The notes under the pieces are model-generated. The model was not told the DNA's origin, made no database searches, and was given only the letters and a program-made list of their open reading frames with translations. Both the position numbers and the translations under genes were made by a program. Source: Acetobacteraceae bacterium (GTDB taxonomy: Bacteria > Pseudomonadota > Alphaproteobacteria > Acetobacterales > Acetobacteraceae). Taken from it: a stretch of DNA of 6,528 nt. The stretch spans positions 1 through 6,528 of the forward strand of contig CANJSR010000289.1 in assembly GCA_947476855.1 (NCBI GenBank). The letters run 5' to 3'. Each line of letters starts with the position of its first letter. The stretch's first letter is position 1. Positions 1 to 5,246 of the stretch are shown piece by piece.

Positions 1-113
1 CCCTGTTGTGCTAGACGGACCACTTCACTGAACCTCGCTTTGGCATCTTCCAGCTTCCACGTCGCGGCGGGTTCGCCACTGTCCGGAACGCCCATGCGGT
101 GTAGCTGAGACAT
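1..113 (-). CDS. Phd/YefM-family antitoxin of a type II toxin-antitoxin module, N-terminal part only
   Basis: The minus strand read from the ATG at 113 gives 37 residues before the window ends. It contains the string WKLEDAKARFSEVVRLAQQ (residues 19-37), which matches the N-terminal DNA-binding segment of Phd/YefM antitoxins (W-x-L-x-x-A-K-x-x-F-S-E-V-V). Known members bind their operator through this region and neutralise a partner toxin with the C-terminal half. The C-terminus and any toxin lie beyond the left edge, so the toxin family cannot be named. An AAGG lies 10 bases before the ATG at 113, which favours it over the in-frame ATG at 95, which has no visible ribosome site. The first 18 residues are unlike the usual short Phd leader, so the true start is not certain. 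The gene diverges from the lipoprotein gene and probably autoregulates through the palindrome at 129-145. Confidence 0.8.
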   Translation of the reverse strand, partial: MSQLHRMGVPDSGEPAATWKLEDAKARFSEVVRLAQQ

Positions 114-128
114 GTTAAGAAAGCCTTA

Positions 129-145
129 CTGACCAGACTGGTCAG
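129..145. promoter_or_regulatory. Perfect palindromic operator candidate, CTGACCAG-A-CTGGTCAG
   Basis: Two perfect 8-base arms flank a single central base in the 57-bp gap between the divergent antitoxin (start 113) and lipoprotein (start 171) genes. Antitoxins of this class usually repress their own operon through palindromes near the promoter, and this one covers the predicted start of antitoxin transcription. The shape and the GACCAG/CTGGTC content also resemble TetR-family operators, so a TetR regulator encoded elsewhere is the main alternative. A position 26 bases before the lipoprotein start would let the same site affect both directions. Confidence 0.55.
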
Positions 146-171
146 ATAGCAGGGAAGGCGTGGAATTTCAA
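143..171 (-). promoter_or_regulatory. Possible sigma-70 promoter of the antitoxin gene
   Basis: On the minus strand TTGAAA (171-166) matches five of six -35 consensus bases. It is separated by 17 bases from TATCTG (148-143), which is only a fair -10. Transcription would begin near 136, about 23 bases before the antitoxin ATG. The -10 end overlaps the palindrome at 129-145, as expected for an autoregulated promoter. The assignment is by inspection only. Confidence 0.35.
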
Positions 172-599
172 TGATGGCAGCTATCAGGAAAAGATTAATT
201 GCAGCCCTTCCCCTGGTTTTGGCCGCCTGCGTCGCCTCCCCGCCCGCGACCGTATGCGCCCCGGGCCTTGGCGAGCCGATGCTGGCCTATGAGATGTTCT
301 TCGGCCGCACCGTCCCCAACCGGGCGGACGTGTCCGACCCCGAGTGGACCGCCTTCATCGAGGACTCGGTGACCCCTGCCCTGCCCGACGGTTTCACCGT
401 CTTCGACGCCCGCGGCGCCTGGTACAGCACGCGAGCCGGCCGTACCATCCACCAGACCAGCAAGGTGATCCTGGTGGCGCTGCCGGACACGCCGGCCAGC
501 CTGGATGCCGTCAACCGCGTGCGGGCGGCGTATAAATCCCGCTTCAACCAGCAGCTTGTCGGCATGACCGCGCAGCCGACCTGCGGCACGTTCCGATAG
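171..599 (+). CDS. DUF3574 domain lipoprotein
   Basis: This is a 142-residue putative lipoprotein of unknown biochemical function. A basic N-terminus (RKR, residues 6-8) and a hydrophobic stretch end in the lipobox LAAC with C20 as the acylated cysteine, so the mature protein should be membrane-anchored on the periplasmic side. Residues 39-126 match the DUF3574 pattern: YEMFFGR near the start, VSDPEWTAFIEDSVTPALPDG (54-74), a W with TRAGRTI following, then SKVILVALPD and a YKSRFNQQ segment. Two further cysteines, C29 and C138, could form a disulfide. The length is usual for the family. ATGATG at 171 and 174 both could start; GGAAGG at 153-158 and GGA at 162-164 lie upstream. The methyltransferase gene starts 11 bases after its stop, so the two are probably co-transcribed. 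Confidence 0.85.
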   Translation: MMAAIRKRLIAALPLVLAACVASPPATVCAPGLGEPMLAYEMFFGRTVPNRADVSDPEWTAFIEDSVTPALPDGFTVFDARGAWYSTRAGRTIHQTSKVILVALPDTPASLDAVNRVRAAYKSRFNQQLVGMTAQPTCGTFR

Positions 600-610
600 G
601 GCCAGCCCCC

Positions 611-1438
611 ATGACCGATCCCGTCGCCGACCACTATGCCACGACCGGCCTGCTCGACCGCATCCTGGCCGCGCTACGGACTGCGGGGAAGGACCTCGAC
701 CGGCTGACCATCGACGACCTGGCACCGATCGACGAATTCCACTCCCGCCGCCGCAAGGCGACCGAGGAACTGGCCGCCATGCTCGCTCCCACGGCCTGCG
801 ACCATGTCATCGACATCGGCTCGGGGATCGGCGGACCGGCACGGTATCTGGCGACGAAGCATGGCTGCCGGGTCACCGGGGTGGACCTGACCGCGGAGTT
901 CGTTGCCACCGCCTCGTCCCTGACCAGCATGCTCGGCCTGGCGGATCGCGTTGACTTCCGCGTCGGCTCCGCGCTGGCGCTGCCGTTCCCCGATGCCAGC
1001 TTTGATCTCGCCTGGACGCAGAATGTCGCGATGAACATCGCCGACCGCGCCGCCTGGTACCGGGAAATCCGCCGCGTGCTGAAACCAGGCGGACGGCTGG
1101 CGATCCAGGATGTGGCGCAGGGCACGGGCGGGCCCCTGACCTTCCCGGTGATGTGGGCGGACCGGGCGGAGATCAGCTTCCTCCATTCACCCGAGGAGAC
1201 CCGCGCCCTGCTGGAGCACGCGGGCTTCCGGGTCCTGCAATGGGTGGACAACACCGACGTCGCCCTGGCCGAAAACGCGGCCGAACGCGCGCGTCTGTCG
1301 GGTGCCCCGGCCGGGCCGCCGATCCTGGGCATCCATGTGGTGGTGGGGCCGACGTTCCGGGACCGGGTCCGGAACGCCAACCGGGCGCAGGAGGAAGGGC
1401 GGACGCGTCTGATCAACGGCCTGCTCGCGCGGGACTGA
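611..1438 (+). CDS. Class I SAM-dependent methyltransferase
   Basis: A 275-residue soluble methyltransferase that transfers a methyl group from S-adenosylmethionine to an unknown small-molecule acceptor. Motif I is complete (VIDIGSGIGGPARYLA, residues 66-81), and the ribose-contacting acidic residue follows as D92 in VTGVDLT. The adenine-pocket region GSALALPFPDASFDLAW (119-135) and the strand RVLKPGGRLAIQD (155-167) are in the expected order. The N-terminal helix DEFHSRRRKATEELA (41-55) and the closing region after residue 190 resemble methyltransferases related to UbiE and to sarcosine/dimethylglycine methyltransferases. That similarity is not enough to assign a substrate. No signal peptide or membrane segment is present. 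An AGGG lies 9 bases before the ATG. It follows the DUF3574 gene closely, and the pairing does not reveal a pathway. Confidence 0.88.
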   Translation: MTDPVADHYATTGLLDRILAALRTAGKDLDRLTIDDLAPIDEFHSRRRKATEELAAMLAPTACDHVIDIGSGIGGPARYLATKHGCRVTGVDLTAEFVATASSLTSMLGLADRVDFRVGSALALPFPDASFDLAWTQNVAMNIADRAAWYREIRRVLKPGGRLAIQDVAQGTGGPLTFPVMWADRAEISFLHSPEETRALLEHAGFRVLQWVDNTDVALAENAAERARLSGAPAGPPILGIHVVVGPTFRDRVRNANRAQEEGRTRLINGLLARD

Positions 1439-1652
1439 GGGCCGCCGGCCGCGCCAAGAATTCTGGTGAAAGACACGCCTTTGCGATCATTGTGCCGCCA
1501 AGCGGACGGGGACTTCTGGTGGGTGGCCGGAATGACTTGATGGTCGCTGCCCTTTACTGCGTGGACTGCTCTGAACTTCTCCGGACGCCAGCGATCAGAA
1601 CAACAAGGGGCCGCCGTGGAACAGGCCCTATTCGGCAGGGAAGGTACGTCCG
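1439..1652. other. Intergenic region, no gene seen
   Basis: This is the 214-bp gap between the methyltransferase stop and the solute-binding-protein pseudogene. The reading frames crossing it have no start site or family resemblance. No convincing terminator with a T-run or consensus promoter could be picked out. The only clear signal is the ribosome site AGGGAAGG at 1637-1644, 8 bases before the ATG at 1653. Confidence 0.5.
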
Positions 1653-2765
1653 ATGCAGAAGATGTCCCGTCGTCAGGCCGTTGTCGGCCTGGGTGCGGCC
1701 GCCACCACGCTGCGCTCCCGCTCCGCCAAGGCGAACAAGCCCGTCGTCGTCCGGTGGACGCAGGGCTTCTACGCGGCCGAGAACAAGGCGGTCGAGGATG
1801 CCATGGCCGCCTGGGAAAAGAAGACCGGCAACAAGGTCGAGCTGACGATCATGAACGGGCCGGACCTGGTCCATACGGTCACGGGTGACCGGTTCCTGGT
1901 GCCGGCCGCGGCCTGGAGCGACCAGTTGATCGATCTGTCCGACGTCGTAGCGACGCAGGACAAGTTGCGTGCGAAAGGAAAGCGCATCTTCGGCCTGGGA
2001 TACTCCATGGCGACGAAGGAGGCCGACAGAGGCACGCTGTTCCACTCATTCCTGAACGCCTATGGCGGCGCCGGTATCGTTTCACCCAAAGGTAAATTAC
2101 AGATCGACGATCCGGCGGTGCGCAAGGCCGCGATCATGGCGTTGGAGCGGCTGACGACGCCCTACAAGAAGGGCTATGTCCCGCCCGGCGCGATCAACTG
2201 GGGTGATGTCGACAACAACAACGCCTTCTATGCCCGCCAGATCGTGATGACGCCGAATGCCACGATTTCGATCGCGGTGGCGCAGATGGAGAAGAAGGAC
2301 CAGTACCTCAAGGAAATCATCACCCAGGGCATCCCGCTGAACAACGACGGAAAGAAAGTGCCGCGGCTGCTCGGCGTTTCCCCCTGCATCATCCCCAAGG
2401 GTGCCCAGAACATCGACGGCGCCAAGGAACTGCTGAAGGCGTTCATCCTGCCGGAGAACCTGAACTCCTATCTGAAGGAAACCCGGGCGCGGTACCTGCC
2501 GGTGATGGATTCCATCATCAAGAACGACCCGTACTGGCTGGACCTGGCCGACCCGCACCGCAAGGCGGGGATCGAGAACGGGTTGCTCGCGCCCTCGATG
2601 CCCTGGTGGATGGCCTATAACCCCGCCTATGGGCAGATCCTGTCCGAGCCGGTCTGAACCCACGCCGAAGCCAATATCACGCAACGGAGCATGACCCACA
2701 AGCAGGCGTTCCAGGAGGCGGCGAAGCGGTCGAAGCTGCTGTTCTCCCGCTACCAGATCACGTGA
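1653..2765 (+). pseudogene. Decayed extracellular (ABC-type) solute-binding protein, in-frame stop and internal losses
   Basis: The intact part (1653-2657) encodes 334 residues. It has a Tat-like signal (SRRQAVVGLGAAATTL, residues 5-20, with an AKA cleavage site before N28) and then a family-1 type periplasmic binding-protein fold. This includes KVELTI (61-66), DLSDVV (94-99), GKRIFGLGYSMATKEA (109-124), WGDVDNNNAFYARQIVMTPNA (183-203, asparagine-rich binding region), GVSPCIIPKGA (241-251) and PWWMAYNPAYGQIL (317-330). Relatives are normally about 400-450 residues. Here the lobe-one section between LSDVVATQ and DKLRAKGKR, which normally holds the yyaVP and YNkdl segments, is absent. A shorter loss seems to lie around residue 72 (NGPDL/VHTV). 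A TGA at 2655-2657 interrupts the frame, yet the same frame runs on for 35 codons to TGA at 2763-2765 and encodes a typical C-terminal helix (EAAKRSKLLFSRYQI). A TGG to TGA change explains this. No permease or ATPase gene lies beside it. It probably once bound a sugar-like solute. A still-functional truncated protein is possible but unlikely. Confidence 0.75.
2758..2765. other. Shared palindrome TCACGTGA carrying two convergent stop codons
   Basis: The 8-base palindrome holds the ancestral plus-strand stop TGA of the solute-binding-protein gene (2763-2765) and the minus-strand stop TGA of the last redox-operon gene (2758-2760). Each reads Thr then stop (ACG TGA), so the two convergent genes overlap tail to tail with no spacer. 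Confidence 0.8.
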
Positions 2766-2970
2766 CCGGCGGCGGAGCGGTTCCCGCGGCAACCCGCCGG
2801 TCCAGGAACCGCTCCGCCAGCCTGCCGATCACCGAAACCGCCACGATGACCAAGCAGAGCTGGCCGAAATCCGCGGCCCAGCCCAGGCCAAGCCAGTCCT
2901 GCACGGTCGGCGCGATCCACCACAGGGCATAGCCGATGGCCAGCGCGCCGGCGGTGAAGGCGCGCGTCAT
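2758..2970 (-). CDS. Small two-helix membrane protein, fifth gene of the Rieske/ferric-reductase operon
   Basis: A 70-residue protein with two predicted membrane helices (about residues 5-20 and 34-50), a WW pair at 17-18, then a basic segment (RLAERFLDRR, 50-59) and a Pro-rich tail (APPPVT). I do not recognise a family. The ATG at 2968-2970 overlaps the stop of the preceding 243-residue gene by 4 bases (ATGA), so it is expected to be translated by coupling. This linkage suggests a small subunit or assembly factor of the same membrane complex. Its last 16 or so codons are built from a long inverted repeat (2771-2818), so the tail sequence may be constrained by DNA or RNA structure rather than by protein function. 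Confidence 0.7.
   Translation of the reverse strand: MTRAFTAGALAIGYALWWIAPTVQDWLGLGWAADFGQLCLVIVAVSVIGRLAERFLDRRVAAGTAPPPVT
2771..2818. repeat. Perfect 14-bp inverted repeat, possible convergent terminator or cruciform
   Basis: GGCGGAGCGGTTCC (2771-2784) is matched exactly by its reverse complement at 2805-2818 across a 20-base loop. The loop itself can pair GCGG (2786-2789) with CCGC (2794-2797). It lies 6 bases past the plus-strand pseudogene's final stop and inside the 3' end of the minus-strand operon. The position suits a stem that stops convergent transcription, but neither side has a T-run, so classical intrinsic termination is not shown. Confidence 0.75.
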
Positions 2971-3698
2971 GGCACGACCGCCCGGGTGACGTCGGTATGG
3001 AACACCAGCATGTCGGCCACACGGGTGACCGTGCCCTCCATCCGCCGCTTCACGCCCACGTGGTCGCGGAACGAGTCCGGCAGGGTGCGACCGTCCGGAT
3101 CGCCCATGAGCATGAAGCGCCGTCCCTCCACCGGGCCGGTGGTGACCAGCACCGGGGGCACGCCACCCAGAATGCAGACATTGGCGCAGGCCTTGTGCGA
3201 CAGCCCGTCCCCGGGCCGCATCACGCCGGCCACGCACTTGCCGTCGCAGATTTCCCCCACCACCCGCCAGGTACCCAGCGGAGTCGCGGGAACCGGGCCA
3301 ACCAGCGGGGCGGCATCCGCCTGCACGGCATCGACCAGCAGCATGTCGATGTCGCCACGCTTGACCACCGCGCCGGTGACCCGCACACGCTGGCCGGCAA
3401 AGCGCTCGGCCTCGCCCTGCACGCCGACCTTGCCGGCACCGGACAGCAGCAAAGCATGGCCCTCGGGGTAGGTCGCGTCGGGGTCGGTCACCAGCACCGG
3501 GTAAGGGTGTTGCAGGATCACGCCCGAGACCGTCCGCTCCCCCAGCCACTCCCCGCCGCCCGGATCACCGACCCGCGCCCCCAGCGCCAGGGCCAGGGCG
3601 CCCGCCCCACCCAGTACCAGCACGGCGAGCATCACCAGGAACCCTGCCAGCGGCGCGGCAGAGCGTGGCGACCAGCCGATGAAGAAAGGCGTCCTCAT
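2967..3698 (-). CDS. Membrane-anchored protein with Cys/His cluster, fourth gene of the redox operon
   Basis: A 243-residue protein of unknown function. One hydrophobic segment (about 14-40) anchors it, leaving a large C-terminal domain probably in the periplasm. Residues 52-130 are rich in short beta strands with VRVTGAVVKRGDIDMLLVD, and 215-240 has a second similar run, suggesting OB-like barrels. The central motif is GEICDGKCVAGVMRPGDG (148-165) followed by HKACANVCILGGVPPV (168-183). This gives C151, C155, H168, C171 and C175, which could bind a metal or cluster or form disulfides. The ATG overlaps the stop of the Rieske gene by 4 bases, and its own stop overlaps the next start in the same way. 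The context suggests an electron-transfer partner or structural subunit of the Rieske/ferric-reductase protein. This role is inferred, as I know no characterised homologue. Confidence 0.8.
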   Translation of the reverse strand: MRTPFFIGWSPRSAAPLAGFLVMLAVLVLGGAGALALALGARVGDPGGGEWLGERTVSGVILQHPYPVLVTDPDATYPEGHALLLSGAGKVGVQGEAERFAGQRVRVTGAVVKRGDIDMLLVDAVQADAAPLVGPVPATPLGTWRVVGEICDGKCVAGVMRPGDGLSHKACANVCILGGVPPVLVTTGPVEGRRFMLMGDPDGRTLPDSFRDHVGVKRRMEGTVTRVADMLVFHTDVTRAVVP

Positions 3699-4744
3699 GC
3701 CACCGCCACCGGTTCGACAAAGGTGCCGGGTGGGTTGGGCCTCGGGTCGAGCAGGACGATGCCATCCTCCACGCGCAGCCGATACGTCGCCAGCCTTTCC
3801 GTGAACGGCGGCGGTGCGCGTCCGTCCGCGAGCCGGTACTGAAAGCCGTGCCAGGGGCAGGTGATGCAGCCATCGACGACCCGCCCTTCCCCCAGCGGGC
3901 CATTCTGGTGGGCACAGAGATTGGTCACCGCCGACAGCATCCCGTCATGGCGGAAGATCGCCACCGGTTCGGCATCGGTCAGGTGCACGACCAGGCCGGC
4001 CCCTTCCTCGATGGCCCCGACCGGACCGGCAATGACCCAGGGAGAATCGCGATGGGCCAGCGCGACAGCGGCGTCACGGCGGCGCTCCACCCGGCCCGCC
4101 GCCAGATGCAGGCCGGCGACCAGCACCACCGAGAACGCGACGACCACGGCGAGCAGCGGGCTCTGCGCGGCCTGCAACGCACCCAGGGCGACATGCAGCA
4201 CGACGGCCAAGTACCCGGCGTAGAGCAGCATGTGCAGGCCCTTCCAGACCCGCGGCGTCAGGAAATGCAGCCAGAAATCATGGCTGGTGAGGGCGAGCAG
4301 GGCCAGGACCAGCAGGCCGAACAGACCGAAAAGCTCGAAGGGGAAGCCCTCGATCTGGCCAAAGCTGGTGTTGCCGGACAGCAGGTTCACGAACCGTCCG
4401 TTCGGGCTGTAGGCGAAATACCAATCCAGGGCCGCCCAGGCATGGCTCAGCGCCACCCCCGCCGTCATTACGCCCAGATGGCGGCGGTTGTACAGCAGCG
4501 GCAGGAAGCGCCGGTCCAGCCTCGCGGCGGGCCCGATGCAGAGGATCACGGTCAGCAGCAGGAAGGCGCAACTGCCGAAGGCGTTCATCCGGATGGTGAA
4601 GTCGTCGGGTGCCTGTGTGATCGTCTGGAACCGCGGCGCCACCCACAGGAAGCCCAGCAGATAGATCGTGATCATCGCCAGGAAGGCCGCGTCCAGGACC
4701 ATCTTGCTGGCATTCCAGCCAACCGGTTCATAGCGCACGCTCAT
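3695..4744 (-). CDS. Ferric-reductase-like transmembrane protein fused to a C-terminal Rieske [2Fe-2S] domain
   Basis: A 349-residue membrane redox protein. Six predicted helices (about 17-36, 55-74, 90-110, 136-153, 170-190, 197-215) form a ferric-reductase/MsrQ-like b-type cytochrome domain. Candidate haem ligands are H89 or H101 on one helix, and H171 and H184, 13 residues apart, in WKGLHMLLYAGYLAVVLH, a pattern shared with MsrQ. A Rieske domain follows (about 234-335). Its ligands are visible as C277-x-H279 (CAHQNGPLGEG) and C296-x2-H299 (CPWHGFQY), 16 residues apart between the pairs, so the cluster site is complete. Electrons could pass between the haems and the Rieske cluster. The Rieske domain resembles those of dioxygenase ferredoxins rather than bc1 complexes, and its side of the membrane is not settled. 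The gene is joined by ATGA overlaps to its neighbours on both sides. The electron donor and acceptor are unknown. Confidence 0.9.
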   Translation of the reverse strand: MSVRYEPVGWNASKMVLDAAFLAMITIYLLGFLWVAPRFQTITQAPDDFTIRMNAFGSCAFLLLTVILCIGPAARLDRRFLPLLYNRRHLGVMTAGVALSHAWAALDWYFAYSPNGRFVNLLSGNTSFGQIEGFPFELFGLFGLLVLALLALTSHDFWLHFLTPRVWKGLHMLLYAGYLAVVLHVALGALQAAQSPLLAVVVAFSVVLVAGLHLAAGRVERRRDAAVALAHRDSPWVIAGPVGAIEEGAGLVVHLTDAEPVAIFRHDGMLSAVTNLCAHQNGPLGEGRVVDGCITCPWHGFQYRLADGRAPPPFTERLATYRLRVEDGIVLLDPRPNPPGTFVEPVAVA

Positions 4745-4878
4745 GGGGCGATCCGGACCGAGGCGGCCTCCTGCGGCCCGACGCGGCGGGCGGACAGGGC
4801 ACCGAGGATGACCAGCGGCAGGATCACCGCCAGCACGGTCCAGGCGAAGCGGTGGACGCGGCGATGCCGCCGTCTCAT
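4741..4878 (-). CDS. 45-residue single-helix membrane protein, second gene of the redox operon
   Basis: A very short gene that a length cutoff would easily miss. The start region is strongly basic (MRRRHRRVHR), followed by one membrane helix (about 11-29, FAWTVLAVILPLVILGAL) and a short tail, so the N-terminus is probably cytoplasmic. Its ATG (4876-4878) overlaps the stop of the upstream 73-residue gene, and its TGA (4741-4743) overlaps the ATG of the Rieske gene, both by 4 bases. This exact double coupling is the main evidence that it is real. It is probably a small structural subunit or assembly peptide for the membrane complex. No family is recognised. Confidence 0.7.
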   Translation of the reverse strand: MRRRHRRVHRFAWTVLAVILPLVILGALSARRVGPQEAASVRIAP

Positions 4879-5096
4879 GGCGTGTGTTCCTGGGAGCGCC
4901 GTCGTTCCAGCACCGCCCAGCGGACCAGCACGACCGGCCAGAGCAGCACGATCCCCGGCACGATCATCGGACGGAACGCATAGGCGCCGCGCGCGGCCGG
5001 ATCGATACGGTCGATGCCGAACAGCAGAAACAGCACCGCCACGAGGGCGCCGATCGCGGCGTAGACGGTCGCGGACTGGACAATCAGTTCGGCCAT
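4875..5096 (-). CDS. Small two-helix membrane protein, first gene of the redox operon
   Basis: A 73-residue protein with two predicted helices (about 10-28 and 43-60) joined by a loop with a short acidic/basic pattern (IDRIDPAARGAYAFRP). The basic C-terminus (RW, ERRRSQE) would lie in the cytoplasm. The start is well supported, since GAGGAG lies 4 bases before the ATG at 5094-5096. It leads the set of five genes joined by ATGA overlaps and is the only one with a strong ribosome site of its own, so it probably sets translation of the whole chain. The function is unknown. A subunit role in the Rieske/ferric-reductase complex is inferred from position. Confidence 0.8.
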   Translation of the reverse strand: MAELIVQSATVYAAIGALVAVLFLLFGIDRIDPAARGAYAFRPMIVPGIVLLWPVVLVRWAVLERRRSQEHTP

Positions 5097-5246
5097 GGCT
5101 CTCCTCGCATCGGTCCCGTGCCCCTGTCCAATATGCCCGAGTCCAAAACGCCCGATGCGCCGTCACCCGGCGTCAATCCAGCAAAGCGCGTCAGGCTCGG
5201 CCGTGATCGGATCGGTCACACGTCGTTGTTGCGCCCGTCAGCGTGA
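5097..5246. promoter_or_regulatory. Upstream region of the five-gene redox operon
   Basis: This 150-bp gap separates the squalene-synthase-like gene from the redox operon, both on the minus strand. It must hold any operon-specific promoter, but no convincing -35/-10 pair was found. It contains the ribosome site at 5101-5106 and an imperfect 17-bp inverted repeat at 5203-5219. No open frame with family resemblance is present. Confidence 0.35.
5203..5219. repeat. Imperfect inverted repeat GTGATCGGATCGGTCAC, possible operator
   Basis: Six of the eight arm positions pair perfectly and two are G:T wobbles around a central A. It lies about 107-123 bases upstream of the first redox-operon gene and just after the squalene-synthase-like gene. 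It could be an operator or a weak stem. The outer GTGA/TCAC half-sites are 9 bases apart rather than the 6 of CRP/FNR sites. Confidence 0.35.

Noticed and set aside
195..725. Minus-strand open frame across the lipoprotein gene
   Set aside because: Gly/Arg-rich translation typical of an antisense shadow; the plus strand shows a lipobox and DUF3574.
634..1476. Minus-strand open frame (280 codons) opposite the methyltransferase
   Set aside because: Arg/Ser-rich low-complexity translation with no motif, whereas the plus strand has all methyltransferase motifs.
2655..2657. Selenocysteine at the in-frame TGA
   Set aside because: Binding proteins of this family have no redox-active residue here, no convincing SECIS stem was seen directly after the TGA, and a Trp to stop change is simpler.
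5152..5175. Possible hairpin CGCCG/CGGCG in the gap before the redox operon
   Set aside because: Only 5 bp of stem and no T-run, so it cannot be separated from chance in GC-rich sequence.
3848..5206. Long plus-strand open frame (452 codons) across the redox operon
   Set aside because: It lies opposite the Rieske fusion and the small membrane genes. Its translation is Gln/Arg/His-rich with no family resemblance. Long antisense frames are expected in GC-rich coding DNA.
5203..5220. CRP/FNR-type site (TGTGA...TCAC)
   Set aside because: The half-sites are separated by 9 bases instead of 6, so the spacing does not fit.
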